The translations under genes were made by a program, and so were the position numbers. Of a stretch of DNA of 59,111 nt, positions 8,198-16,966 are shown in pieces; positions within the stretch are counted from its first letter, which is position 1, and each line of letters begins with the position of its first letter. The stretch is from Microcoleus sp. CAWBG506 (GTDB lineage: Bacteria > Cyanobacteriota > Cyanobacteriia > Cyanobacteriales > Microcoleaceae). The stretch covers positions 1 to 59,111 of the forward strand of contig JAHREW010000037.1 of assembly GCA_020883125.1 (NCBI GenBank), given 5' to 3'. A model generated the notes under the pieces. It ran no database searches. It saw only the letters and a program-made list of their open reading frames with translations, and was not told the DNA's origin.

Positions 8198-10972
8198 ATG
8201 AACGACTACGATAGAGCTCGTCTGGTGGCTCAAGCTCTGTTGAAGGGTGAACAGACACCCACTAGGCAAATCATTCAAGAAAAAGTCAAAATCGCCGTTG
8301 ATTCTACTAGAACTAGCGAACAGGGCCATACCGTTGACGTAGATGAGGAAAAACTCGTCCGGGAACTTGAAAGTCTTTTCAATATTTGGATGGGTTTAGG
8401 TACTGTACTAGAAAATAAACAGGGTCATATCCCTTGGTTGGCTGATCGCAACAGTGAAATCAATTGGGATTTTTGGAACCGTTATGTACGTTATTTGGAA
8501 GAAGAAAAGGGCTGGGCACCAGCAACGATAAATGGTTTAGACCAGTTGACAGAATCTATTCTTCAACTCCTAGAGAACCCCCAGCGTTCAGGAGATTGGG
8601 ATCGAAGAGGAATGGTTGTTGGACAGGTTCAGTCTGGAAAAACAGCAAACTATACTGGTCTGATCTGCAAGGCTGTTGATGCAGGATATAAACTGATTAT
8701 TGTGCTTGCTGGTATGCAGAACAGCTTGCGGAGCCAGACACAGGAACGTCTAGACGAAGGTTTTCTCGGATATGACTCACAACTACACAGAGCTTCGACT
8801 CAAGAGAGTCCGGCCATTGGAGCGGGGCAAATTCCTGTTGGAAAGAGACTGATTGCTGATTCAGCGACAAACAGTGCTGATAAGGGTGATTTTCATCAAA
8901 AAGTAGCAGGTCAATTTGGGGTATCCGCAGGGGGAGGCAATCCACTATTGTTTGTTGTCAAAAAGAATACAACTGTACTCAAACATCTCCTAAAGTGGGC
9001 ATTGCGTCATGGAGATAAAGATGAAAAATCAGGAAAACGTATTGTCACAGGAGTTCCCTTACTCGTCATTGATGACGAGGCAGATAATGCCTCGATAAAC
9101 ACAAATCCCCCAATAGTAGATGAAAATGGTAAAGTTCAGGAAGAGTATGATGTTTCAGCAATCAATGGATTAATCAGGAAGCTCCTTTACAGTTTTGAAA
9201 AGAGTGCTTATGTGGGTTATACCGCCACACCATTTGCTAACATCTTCATCTACCCCGATCCGGAGCAAAAAAATCCAGAATTTGGAGACGATCTCTTTCC
9301 ACGTAGTTTCATTATCAACCTACCTGCACCATCAAACTACATCGGCCCAGTCCAGGTATTTGGACTGGACACTGACCCAGCCATTGGTCTTGAAGCATCA
9401 GAAGCTTTGCCTATCATCAGACCAGTGGACGACCAAAAAGAATGGATGCCAGACAAACACAAAACAGACCATGTTCCGGGTGAACTTCCAGGGTCTCTCA
9501 AGGAGGCAATTAGGGCGTTTATTCTTTGTTGCGCTGCAAGAATTGTGCGAGGACAGGAGAACGAACACAACTCAATGCTAGTTCATGTCGCCCGTTTTAC
9601 GGCTGTCCAATCCGAGGTAGCAAAGCAAGTCAAAGACGAGTTGACTTCCCTACAAAAACGACTTCGGTATGGCGACAGCACCGCACCAGGCAAGCTAGAG
9701 GAAGAATTTGAGCAGCTATGGAAAGATGACTTTGTGCCCACTACTTCATCCATACTCTTATCCATAGCCGATCCAGAACTAAAGTCAGTTTCTTGGGAAG
9801 AAGTCAAACCTTTACTGCACCGGGCGGTCTCTAAGATTCAGGTTAAGAAAATCAACGGCACAGCCAAGGATGTACTGGACTACAGGGAAAACAAAGACAA
9901 AGGGTTAAGCGTTATTGCGATCGGTGGTGATAAATTGTCTCGTGGTCTGACCTTGGAAGGTCTGAGCGTTAGCTATTATCTCCGAGCCTCAAAGATGTAC
10001 GATACTCTGATGCAGATGGGTCGATGGTTTGGGTACAGACCGGGGTATCTAGACCTTTGCCGATTGTACACAACTAATGACTTAGTTGAATGGTATGAAC
10101 ACATCACTGTTGCCAGTGAAGAACTCCGGCAGGAGTTTGACTATATGGCTGATGCCGGAGCGACACCTGATCAATTCGGCCTAAAAGTTCGCACGCACCC
10201 ACAGGGACTGGTCATCACCGGGGCTAATAAGATGAAGACAGGTACCATTATGCAACTGTCATACACTAGAAGCCTTAGTGAAACTACCATCTTCTATAAG
10301 GATGAAAATAAAAACCAACAAAACCTTGAAGTTACTGAAGAAATGCTGAGAACACTTGGTGAATACTCTAGGAAAGAAAGCAATAACTATATCTGGCAAG
10401 ATGTCCCCGCTAAAAAAATTACCAATTTTATTTCAGGCTATCAATCACATCCTAAAGTTAAAACTGCGAACACCACACACCTTGTAGATTACATTAACGC
10501 TCAGCTTCCTCAAAAAGAACTCGTGTTATGGACTGTTGTTCTTATATCAAATAATCGAGGCAAAAAAAGGTGTATTGCTGGATATGAAGTGGGTACAACT
10601 CTGCGTAAGGATGCCTCTCCTGAATCTTCTCAGGAATATCGCCTCAACAAGTCTCGCCTCCTGAGTCCAACCGATGAATGGCTCGATCTACCCAAAGAAA
10701 CTCGTGAGGAAATTCTCGAAATCACTAAAAGGAGGCGAGAAGAGGCTGGTAAACCACCAGGGGCTGGAAATACACCTGACGGAAAAGTTTTGCGTTCCAA
10801 GCGTTCACCAAGAAAGGGGTTACTGCTGCTCTATCCACTAGAGCCGGAAGTAATTAAGTCTGGAATTCCTGTTATCGGTTTTGTGATAAGTTTCCCCGAT
10901 AGTAAGACACCCCAGATGGTCGAATATAAGGTTAACAATGTGTACTGGAAAGAGGAATTTGGTCAGCCATGA
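8198..10972 (+). CDS. Z1 domain-containing ATPase/helicase-like protein
   Basis: A 924-residue protein with superfamily II-like motifs: Walker A GQVQSGKTAN (142-151, Lys148), Walker B VIDDEADNAS (290-299), motif III-like YTATPFANIF (341-350), and the Z1 signature GGDKLSRGLTLEG (about 574-586) followed by MQMGRWFGYRPGY (about 605-617) containing the arginine fingers. Z1 proteins are encoded with methylases, PD-(D/E)XK proteins and often MORC/MutL-type ATPases in restriction-modification-derived defence loci (family knowledge from comparative genomics). It probably couples ATP hydrolysis to DNA translocation or remodelling for the nuclease next door. ATG has a good GGAGAAG site (8184-8190). Its stop overlaps the next ATG (ATGA), indicating translational coupling. 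Confidence 0.9.
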   Translation: MNDYDRARLVAQALLKGEQTPTRQIIQEKVKIAVDSTRTSEQGHTVDVDEEKLVRELESLFNIWMGLGTVLENKQGHIPWLADRNSEINWDFWNRYVRYLEEEKGWAPATINGLDQLTESILQLLENPQRSGDWDRRGMVVGQVQSGKTANYTGLICKAVDAGYKLIIVLAGMQNSLRSQTQERLDEGFLGYDSQLHRASTQESPAIGAGQIPVGKRLIADSATNSADKGDFHQKVAGQFGVSAGGGNPLLFVVKKNTTVLKHLLKWALRHGDKDEKSGKRIVTGVPLLVIDDEADNASINTNPPIVDENGKVQEEYDVSAINGLIRKLLYSFEKSAYVGYTATPFANIFIYPDPEQKNPEFGDDLFPRSFIINLPAPSNYIGPVQVFGLDTDPAIGLEASEALPIIRPVDDQKEWMPDKHKTDHVPGELPGSLKEAIRAFILCCAARIVRGQENEHNSMLVHVARFTAVQSEVAKQVKDELTSLQKRLRYGDSTAPGKLEEEFEQLWKDDFVPTTSSILLSIADPELKSVSWEEVKPLLHRAVSKIQVKKINGTAKDVLDYRENKDKGLSVIAIGGDKLSRGLTLEGLSVSYYLRASKMYDTLMQMGRWFGYRPGYLDLCRLYTTNDLVEWYEHITVASEELRQEFDYMADAGATPDQFGLKVRTHPQGLVITGANKMKTGTIMQLSYTRSLSETTIFYKDENKNQQNLEVTEEMLRTLGEYSRKESNNYIWQDVPAKKITNFISGYQSHPKVKTANTTHLVDYINAQLPQKELVLWTVVLISNNRGKKRCIAGYEVGTTLRKDASPESSQEYRLNKSRLLSPTDEWLDLPKETREEILEITKRRREEAGKPPGAGNTPDGKVLRSKRSPRKGLLLLYPLEPEVIKSGIPVIGFVISFPDSKTPQMVEYKVNNVYWKEEFGQP

Positions 10973-11979
10973 CGGTGCAAAATACCTGGAAAATACTGGA
11001 GGAGGATACTGCAAGTGTACCTTCTGGCTATATCATCCGCCGCCTATTGCCAGAGATTACATACGATGTTTATCTCGCTATTGAAAGACCTTCTAATGCG
11101 CGTTTACTGATGATGCGGGTCAATCACAAAGCTATCGGAAAAGCCGCTGTTTTTCCGAATTCCAACTGCTTTGAGGTTAGGCGTGTAGCCCTGCAAGGTG
11201 ATGAGGATTCCCATGTCACCCTGCAACTGGTACTGATTAACTCGCGTTACAGCGATATCTTTACAACATTAGTACAGGACATTGTTGATGCAATTGCCCC
11301 GATTGCGGATGAGCAAAACGCTGTAGGGGCTTTCTTTACCCGTCTGCGGCGATGGCAAGCATTCTTAGAAAAACATAACCCTGAAGGACTAAGCCAAGCG
11401 GAACAGCAAGGATTATATGGTGAACTCTGGTTTTTGCGGCAGGTTGTTATTCCTCAACTCGGCTCTCGCCAAGGAGTTCAATGCTGGACAGGTGCAAAAG
11501 GAACTCAACAGGATTTCCAGTTTCAACACTGTGCTGTTGAAGTCAAAACTACTGTAGCCAAACAGCATCAGAAACTAGCAATCTCCAGCGAAAGGCAACT
11601 AGACGATACTGGCACGGGCGCACTGATTTTACTGCACTTATCCCTCGATGCTAGACAAAACAGGGGTGAATCTCTACCGGATATTGTCGTCAGTCTTAGG
11701 TCACTTCTAGAAAACGATCCTATAGCCAAGGAACAAGTAGAAATACTCCTTTTTGAAGTTGGCTATCTGGATATACATATTCCCTACTATGAACAAATTG
11801 GCTATACCCCACGAGAAGTTAACTATTTCAAAGTCGAGGGAGATTTTCCCAGAATTATTGAATCGGATCTCCGAAATGGCGTTGGCGATGTTCGCTACAC
11901 CATCAGCGTTGCCGAGTGCCGACGCTTTTCAATACCAGAATTAGATGTAATTTCTGTAATTAACGGCAGCCATGAATAA
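10969..11979 (+). CDS. PD-(D/E)XK motif protein (DUF4420 type)
   Basis: A 336-residue protein. The nuclease core is visible: Glu152 in GLYGELWFL, Asp182 in QQDFQF, and Glu191-Val-Lys193 in CAVEVKTT, the E...D...ExK arrangement of PD-(D/E)XK endonucleases. The flanking GLxGELxxL and VEVKTT contexts match the DUF4420/PD-(D/E)XK motif family that accompanies Z1 proteins. It overlaps the Z1 gene by four bases and is the last gene of the operon; a Uma2 gene with its own -10 box follows. Likely the DNA-cleaving subunit of the system, restrained by methylation from the dcm product. Cleavage activity is inferred. Confidence 0.85.
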   Translation: MTVQNTWKILEEDTASVPSGYIIRRLLPEITYDVYLAIERPSNARLLMMRVNHKAIGKAAVFPNSNCFEVRRVALQGDEDSHVTLQLVLINSRYSDIFTTLVQDIVDAIAPIADEQNAVGAFFTRLRRWQAFLEKHNPEGLSQAEQQGLYGELWFLRQVVIPQLGSRQGVQCWTGAKGTQQDFQFQHCAVEVKTTVAKQHQKLAISSERQLDDTGTGALILLHLSLDARQNRGESLPDIVVSLRSLLENDPIAKEQVEILLFEVGYLDIHIPYYEQIGYTPREVNYFKVEGDFPRIIESDLRNGVGDVRYTISVAECRRFSIPELDVISVINGSHE

Positions 11980-12011
11980 ACAAGTCAAATTAATTCAGTT
12001 GCCCAATGCGC

Positions 12012-12017
12012 TATAAT
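12012..12017 (+). promoter_or_regulatory. -10 box upstream of Uma2 gene
   Basis: Perfect TATAAT 33 bases upstream of the ATG at 12045. No convincing -35 hexamer. The same TATAAT-to-start distance (33-34 bases) is found before the other two Uma2 genes in this window (49177 to 49210 and 48076 to 48110), which supports it as a real promoter element. Confidence 0.5.
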
Positions 12018-12044
12018 TCCCATAAGAGATAATGGTGCGGTTCA

Positions 12045-12653
12045 ATGACACAAGTTCTCGATCGCGAAATTCTCGATGGACGAGTGGTGCTCAACGGCAC
12101 CTGGGAGCAATTCAAGTTAATCCAGAAGGGTTCGGAAGATTCTCCTGGGGTAAAGTTGTCTTTTTTTGCAGGCGCAATCGAGATTCTGATGCCGGGATTC
12201 CAACACGAAAATTTTGCTGAAATCATTGGTTACTTGGTAACAACTTTTATGCTGGTACAAGGTATTAAGTTTTACCCTTCTGGTTCCATGACGCAAGAGA
12301 AAACGGGAGAAGTTTCAACTCAAGCAGACAAATCGTTTTGTCTGGGGAAACCTAAGTTGATTCCCGATTTGTCGATCGAGGTGGTTTATACTAGCGGTGG
12401 ACTGAGCAAGTTGCCAAAATATCGGGCTTTGGGTGTGCCAGAAATATGGTTTTGGGAGGATGGCACGTTGCGGCTGTATCATCTCCGGGAAGATGGATAT
12501 GAGGAAGTCATTCAGAGTCAACTTTCAGGATGGGAAACGGTCGATATTGACTTGCTAAGACGCTGTATTTTGATGGGCGAAACTGATTTGGCTGAAGCGG
12601 TTAAGGTTTTTGGGCAGGGAATTTCGACTGTCGGCGAAGGAAACAGAACATAG
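12045..12653 (+). CDS. Uma2 family protein (DUF820)
   Basis: A 202-residue protein of the Uma2/DUF820 family, abundant in cyanobacteria, with a restriction-endonuclease-like fold. Visible elements: LSFFAGAIEILMPGFQHENF, PKLIPDLSIEVVYTSG and PKYRALGVPEIWFWEDGTLRLYHL, in the order PD...E..EY/EI expected of the PD-(D/E)XK core. Biological role is unknown; copies are often numerous per genome and turn over quickly. It follows the Mtase-Z1-nuclease operon, but with its own promoter-like TATAAT, so I do not count it as part of that system. Confidence 0.82.
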   Translation: MTQVLDREILDGRVVLNGTWEQFKLIQKGSEDSPGVKLSFFAGAIEILMPGFQHENFAEIIGYLVTTFMLVQGIKFYPSGSMTQEKTGEVSTQADKSFCLGKPKLIPDLSIEVVYTSGGLSKLPKYRALGVPEIWFWEDGTLRLYHLREDGYEEVIQSQLSGWETVDIDLLRRCILMGETDLAEAVKVFGQGISTVGEGNRT

Positions 12654-12725
12654 ATCCGGGGTCAAGTTGGTACAAAATGAAAATTATACAAATACTCGAT
12701 CGCACCTTATCTCTTTAGCAAAAAC

Positions 12726-14270
12726 ATGGCAACACTATACGTCAACTCCGCCACAGGTTCCGATGCAGCCGCCGGTAGCCAATCAGCCCCATTGAAAACT
12801 ATAGCCCGCGCGATCGGTATCGCCCCCTACGGAACGATCGTTCAGCTAGCCAGCGGAACTTACAGCGCAGCCAGTGGCGAACAATTCCCCCTAGACATTC
12901 CCTCTGGAATCAAAATAATCGGTAATGAATCCAACAAAGGTAGCAGCATTATCATCCAAGGAAGCGGCAAATTTGTCAGTCCCAGCGCCGCTGGTCAAAA
13001 TGTCACTATACTCCTAGGAACCGATGCCGAATTGCGCGGAGTAACTGTCATCAACCCTGAGATTCGCGGCACCGCAGTTTGGATTGAATCAACTTCTCCC
13101 ACTGTGGCTAACTGCACTTTGACTAAATCCAAGCGGGAAGGAATATTTGCCACAGGCACTGCTAATCCTGCTATTCTCGATAACATCTTTTTGGAAAACT
13201 CTGCCGCTGGCGTGATTATGGCTGGTAGCGCTAAAGGTGTACTCCGGCGCAATACTTTTCAAAATACAGGTTTTGGTATTTCTCTACAAGCTCAGTCCGC
13301 TCCTTTGATTGTGGAAAACCAAATTTTGCAAAATCGCTCTGGGATTGTGCTAGCAGGCGATTCACAACCAACTATACGCAAGAATCGCATTGAAAAAAAT
13401 GTGGAAGACGGCTTGACAGTGGTGGGGAAAGCGATGCCTGATGTTGGTACTGCTCAAGATTTGGGTGGTAATGTGTTTGTCAATAACGGTGAATTTGACT
13501 TGCAAAACGCCACTGGGGTCAAAATTTTCGCCGTGGGAAATCAGATTAATTCCTCTCTAGTGAAAGGTTTAGTTGAGTTGGGTTCTATGACACCAACCCC
13601 AACCCCAACTCCAGCCCCAACTCCAGCCCCAACTCCAGCCCCAACTCCAGCCCCAACTCCCACCCCAACTCCAGCCCCAACTCCCACTCCTGGTGGCATC
13701 AAGTTTAGCGACATCAGCACTCACTGGGCTAAGGATTTTATTGAACGTTTGACAAACATGAATATTATCAGTGGTTTTCCTAACGGCACTTTTAAGCCGG
13801 ATCAAGGTTTGACAAGAGCTCAGTACGCTGCTTTGCTGGCGAAGGCTTTTGAACTTGCTCCTCGCCGGGATGCAACTAATTTTAAGGATGTGGCGGCGGA
13901 TTTTTGGGCAAAAGCGGCGATCGAAAAAGCTAATCGGGCTGGCTTTTTGGCTGGATATCCTGACACTACCTTTCGCCCAAATCAGAATTTGACTAGGGCT
14001 CAGGCTGTTGTTTCTTTGGTAAATGGTTTGCAGCTTGTGGGCTCTAACCCCAATTCTTTGAGTGTGTACAGCGATCGCGCTTTGATTCCCAGTTTTGCCA
14101 CCGCTCAGGTAGCAACGGCCACAGAGCGTAAAATTGTGGTGAATTATCCAGCGCGCGATCGCTTTTCCCCAGCCCGCGACATCACCCGTGGTGAAATATC
14201 CGCTCTCATCTACCAAACTCTAGTCGCCACCAATCGCGCCCAGCCTATTAATTCTCCTTACATCGTCTAG
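12726..14270 (+). CDS. Beta-helix (DUF1565) protein with Thr-Pro linker and three SLH domains
   Basis: A 514-residue protein in three parts: a right-handed parallel beta-helix of the DUF1565 type (about 1-285; YVNSATGSDAAAGSQSAPLK, then repeats such as PTVANCTLTKSKREGIFATG), a TPTPAP repeat linker (about 287-325), and three S-layer homology domains (about 325-375, 388-440 and 445-505; ISGFPNGTFKPDQGLTRAQ, LAGYPDTTFRPNQNLTRAQ, and a divergent third). SLH domains anchor proteins to the cell wall or outer membrane. No signal peptide is visible: the frame upstream closes at a TGA near 12677 without another start. Either secretion is non-classical or the true start is unusual. Beta-helix domains often bind or cleave polysaccharide. 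Confidence 0.85.
   Translation: MATLYVNSATGSDAAAGSQSAPLKTIARAIGIAPYGTIVQLASGTYSAASGEQFPLDIPSGIKIIGNESNKGSSIIIQGSGKFVSPSAAGQNVTILLGTDAELRGVTVINPEIRGTAVWIESTSPTVANCTLTKSKREGIFATGTANPAILDNIFLENSAAGVIMAGSAKGVLRRNTFQNTGFGISLQAQSAPLIVENQILQNRSGIVLAGDSQPTIRKNRIEKNVEDGLTVVGKAMPDVGTAQDLGGNVFVNNGEFDLQNATGVKIFAVGNQINSSLVKGLVELGSMTPTPTPTPAPTPAPTPAPTPAPTPTPTPAPTPTPGGIKFSDISTHWAKDFIERLTNMNIISGFPNGTFKPDQGLTRAQYAALLAKAFELAPRRDATNFKDVAADFWAKAAIEKANRAGFLAGYPDTTFRPNQNLTRAQAVVSLVNGLQLVGSNPNSLSVYSDRALIPSFATAQVATATERKIVVNYPARDRFSPARDITRGEISALIYQTLVATNRAQPINSPYIV
13588..13688. repeat. Minisatellite coding for the Thr-Pro/Ala-Pro linker
   Basis: Tandem CCAACTCCAGCC 12-mers with CCAACTCCCACC variants, in frame, encoding alternating Thr-Pro and Ala-Pro between the beta-helix and the SLH domains. 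Copy number is likely variable between strains. It gives a spurious Trp/Gly-rich open frame on the minus strand. Confidence 0.9.
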
Positions 14271-14427
14271 GAGGAGTATGGGGAAGGGGGACAAGGAAGA
14301 TTTGCAATCAAACTTGAGTCTGCTTTTCTCTTCTTCCCCTCTCCCAAGTCTCGATTTCCCAGTACCGAATCGTTTTATGATGGGATCTTAAGAAATTAAG
14401 TAATCATTAAGGTTCAATTGTCAAATT

Positions 14428-14760
14428 ATGGCTACAATTCAATTTTCCCGTGGTATGGACGAAGATTCTGTGCCAGAAGTGCGTCTAACTCGTTCTAAAA
14501 GCGGCAGTCAAGGCACGGCTACTTTTATTTTTGAAAATCCGAAAGCTCTAACTACCAGTACAGAAGACATTACTGGGATGTACATGATTGACGAAGAAGG
14601 TGAAATTATAACTCGCGAAGTTAAGGCTAAATTTGTCAACGGTCAGCCTGCTGGTTTGGAAGCTCTTTATTTAATGAGAAGTAAGGAAGAATGGGAGCGT
14701 TTTATGCGTTTTATGGAACGCTACTCTGAAGCTAATGGCTTAGGATTTAGCAAGTCCTAG
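14428..14760 (+). CDS. psb28: Photosystem II assembly protein Psb28
   Basis: A 110-residue protein matching Psb28 (Psb13/Ycf79) along its length: [20 protein letters not shown] near the start, [23 protein letters not shown], and the C-terminal [20 protein letters not shown]. Psb28 is a cytosolic-side factor that binds PSII intermediates near CP47 and cytochrome b559 during assembly and repair and is absent from the mature dimer. Full length. It is a single gene ended by a strong hairpin immediately downstream. Confidence 0.96.
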   Translation: MATIQFSRGMDEDSVPEVRLTRSKSGSQGTATFIFENPKALTTSTEDITGMYMIDEEGEIITREVKAKFVNGQPAGLEALYLMRSKEEWERFMRFMERYSEANGLGFSKS

Positions 14761-14775
14761 GTGATTGCTTCTTGG

Positions 14776-14825
14776 TTATTTGTTAGTTGTTATTGGCTGT
14801 GTCGCCAATAACAACTAACAAATAA
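14776..14825 (+). terminator. Perfect 22-bp stem-loop after psb28
   Basis: A perfect inverted repeat with 22-base arms (14776-14797 and 14804-14825) and a 6-base TGTGTC loop, 15 bases after the psb28 stop. The arm is built from TTATTTG/TTAGTTG/TTATTGG heptads, and the right arm continues as AACAACT/AACAAAT heptads to about 14848, so it looks like an STRR array that has folded into a terminator or RNA-stabilising hairpin. Confidence 0.75.
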
Positions 14826-14856
14826 CAACTAAAAACTAACAAATAACTTATTTTAT

Positions 14857-15363
14857 ATGACACAAATTCCTCATCCTGATTTATCTGAAATGACTGTGAA
14901 TTGTGCTGTTGTTACTGTTAGCGACACCCGCTCGGCTGAAACAGACCAGAGTGGTGTTTTAATTAAAAAGTTGCTGAAAGATGCTGGTCATTCTGTGGTA
15001 GCTTACACAGTTATTAAAGATGATGGGGCAAAAATTGTATTGCAAATTCAGGCTTTTTGCGATCGCGAAGATGTGGATGTGATAATTTTTAGCGGCGGTA
15101 CTGGTATTTCTCCGCGAGATACTACTTATGATGTGATGGAGAGTTTGCTGGACAGGATTTTGCCTGGTTTTGGGGAGATTTTTCGGTTTTTGAGTTATCA
15201 AGAAATTGGTTCTAGGGCGATCGCATCTCGTGCTGTAGCTGGCGTTTATAAGGGTAAGTTAGTGTTTTCTCTTCCGGGTTCTAGTAATGCAGTGAAACTG
15301 GCTGTGGAGAAGCTGATTTTACCAGAATTAGTTCATTTGGTGAAGCAGATGCGGGGCGAGTGA
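14857..15363 (+). CDS. moaB: Molybdenum cofactor biosynthesis protein B
   Basis: A 168-residue MoaB/MogA-fold protein. Visible motifs: AVVTVSDTRSAETDQSG near the N-terminus, VVAYTVIKDD, the molybdopterin-binding FSGGTGISPRDTTYDV (about 79-94), and SLPGSSNAVKLAVEKLILPE near the C-terminus. It acts in adenylylation of molybdopterin or, in MoaB of some bacteria, a redundant role in molybdenum cofactor synthesis, needed for nitrate reductase in cyanobacteria. Length and ends are normal. No other moa/moe gene is in the window. Confidence 0.93.
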   Translation: MTQIPHPDLSEMTVNCAVVTVSDTRSAETDQSGVLIKKLLKDAGHSVVAYTVIKDDGAKIVLQIQAFCDREDVDVIIFSGGTGISPRDTTYDVMESLLDRILPGFGEIFRFLSYQEIGSRAIASRAVAGVYKGKLVFSLPGSSNAVKLAVEKLILPELVHLVKQMRGE

Positions 15364-15399
15364 GGGGTGAAGTTGGTGTTTTGGGCGATCGGCTGAGAT

Positions 15400-15683
15400 T
15401 TGATAGGGTCGATTATCTCTTCCATTTCGGCAAATGGATGTCGATTTCACCTGTTCAAGTGAATCCTCACCCTTCATGTTTCGGTTTGCTGTGAGTATCA
15501 TCATTTGATTTTCTTGAGCATAACGCCAAACCAAACGATCGCTAGCATCCATCGATAGTCCAGATTCCCTAAAAGTAACAAATTGAATCGACACGAGTTC
15601 AATCCAGCCGAGTTTTGTCAAGATTCCGAGCAAAAGAAGAGCATAGCCGTCAGTTGCGGTCTAATACACTTTTTAAGTGCCAT
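15400..15683 (-). pseudogene. Decayed small cyanobacterial protein gene (frameshifted)
   Basis: On the minus strand a reading frame includes ILTKLGWIELVSIQFVTF, DASDRLVWRYAQENQMM and ILTANRNMKGEDSLEQ, which I recall as the core of a conserved small cyanobacterial hypothetical protein (often mislabelled ACP S-malonyltransferase; possibly PIN-like/DUF5615-related). The expected N-terminus is present but split over frames: starting at the ATG at 15683, MALK, then SVLDRN in the next frame, then L-T-(G)YALLLLG after two apparent single-base losses. At least three small indels are needed to restore one frame, and similarity also fades after SLEQ. So I call it a pseudogene; function of the parent gene is unknown. 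Confidence 0.55.
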
Positions 15684-15706
15684 CGACCGCACACATCTTT
15701 CAAACG

Positions 15707-16654
15707 TCAAACTTGACGATCGATCGCCTCAGCAACAATAGTCCGGTGTCTGGGAGTATTGCAAGTAATCGTCGGCGCTGCAAAACCACAATCTACCAAA
15801 GCTTGCTCAATATCCAACCCAAAATACTGATCCAAATAAGGCTCCGTACTCTTGAGCAAAGTCAAAATATAAGGAGGCATTTTGGCATAAATTTCAGATT
15901 TAGGATTCATATCCATAATAGTCAAATGTCCGCCATCGCGCAGCAAACGCCTCGCTTCTCGGAATATTTCCATCGTTGCCTTCTGTGGCAATTCGTGACA
16001 AACTAGAAAGATAGAAACTAAATCGAAACCATTCCCAGGTAAACCTGTAGATTCTGCGGCAGCGTGTACCCAAGCCGGAGTTTTTGGGTTTGGTATTTCC
16101 GCTTTTTTTTGTTGGGAACGGTATTGAGCAACTGCTAAAAAATAAGGCGACAAATCCACACCGACAGTATTTGCTTCTGGGTAAACATCCTGAATCGCAA
16201 AGGTACTCATGCCCACGCTGCATCCCAAATCTACAATATCTTGGGGTGTTTGGGAAATCTGAGATTTGATAATTTGGTGATAGCTTTCCCGCAGTTTAGC
16301 ATCACCTTCGGCACCGGCTTCTGGCCAAATTCCCGCGTGAACTGCACGGGCGGCAACTTCAACTTCTGTGGCGGCTTCCCAACTCATATTACCTTTTTCG
16401 TAGGCGTGAAATGAAGTTAGATAATATTTGGGATAAACCAGATTTGGATTTTGGACGCTGAGCAGTTCTGCATCCCAATTCCGGGCTAAAAGTGCTTGGG
16501 CATCTTGTCGCCAATGCACTCCTATTTTTTCGGCTCTTTTAATCATCATTTCTCGCGCTTGGTGTTTGGCGATATTCGCTAAAGGTTTGATGGAGAGTAC
16601 GCCGTTTACTAAGCGCGATGCTAATCCTGGATTGGTTTTAACTTCAACAGTCAT
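15707..16654 (-). CDS. Class I SAM-dependent methyltransferase
   Basis: A 315-residue protein with a methyltransferase domain from about residue 130: motif I VDLGCSVGMS (141-150), motif II-like VGVDLSPYFLAVA, GNGFDLVSIFLVCHELP (motif IV region) and RRLLRDGGHLTIMDMNP. The N-terminal 125 residues (ARNWDAELLSVQNPNLVYPKYY, YEKGNMSWEAATEVE) are conserved in a group of cyanobacterial and plant methyltransferases of unknown substrate. Soluble. It is convergent with moaB across the decayed gene. Substrate cannot be predicted from sequence. Confidence 0.8.
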   Translation of the reverse strand: MTVEVKTNPGLASRLVNGVLSIKPLANIAKHQAREMMIKRAEKIGVHWRQDAQALLARNWDAELLSVQNPNLVYPKYYLTSFHAYEKGNMSWEAATEVEVAARAVHAGIWPEAGAEGDAKLRESYHQIIKSQISQTPQDIVDLGCSVGMSTFAIQDVYPEANTVGVDLSPYFLAVAQYRSQQKKAEIPNPKTPAWVHAAAESTGLPGNGFDLVSIFLVCHELPQKATMEIFREARRLLRDGGHLTIMDMNPKSEIYAKMPPYILTLLKSTEPYLDQYFGLDIEQALVDCGFAAPTITCNTPRHRTIVAEAIDRQV

Positions 16655-16966
16655 TTTTTAGGTTTTTCTTTTTTTTCGGGATTAATTTTAACATATATCG
16701 GCTATTTATGTGGGTCTATATAATGAAACTTAACTTTGTGAGGGCGAGTGAAGTGTGAATATTTTGCACCACAGAGGGCGCAGAGAACGCAGAGGAGCCA
16801 GCAGAGTGAAAAGGCTGGAGTATTAGAAAACTGGCTGTTGTCCTGTGGTAGTTGTTTGCATTTGTTTGCTGGATTCTGCGGATTTTACCCGGAATCTGGA
16901 ATTGTATTTCCCGAAGTTGGAGTATTTGGAAGAACAGGTTTAAATATAGCTATTCTGGAGTTTGTG
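16655..16966. other. Intergenic region with ACAGAG repeat fragment
   Basis: Contains CACCACAGAGGGCGCAGAG and AACGCAGAGG near 16766-16796, the interior sequence of dispersed family A (compare 25488-25516) without its terminal inverted repeats. Nothing else recognisable apart from the ribosome site of the downstream gene. Confidence 0.5.

Noticed and set aside
12045..12653. Uma2 as fourth gene of the Mtase-Z1-nuclease defence operon
   Set aside because: It has its own TATAAT at the same spacing as the two unrelated Uma2 genes elsewhere; Uma2 genes are scattered at random in cyanobacteria.
13569..14216. 215-residue minus-strand open frame
   Set aside because: Shadow of the SLH gene; its Trp/Gly repeats are the complement of the Thr-Pro minisatellite.
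16748..16966. N-terminal extension of the 300-residue hypothetical protein
   Set aside because: Translated from the CACAGAG dispersed repeat; a proper ribosome site precedes the ATG at 16967.
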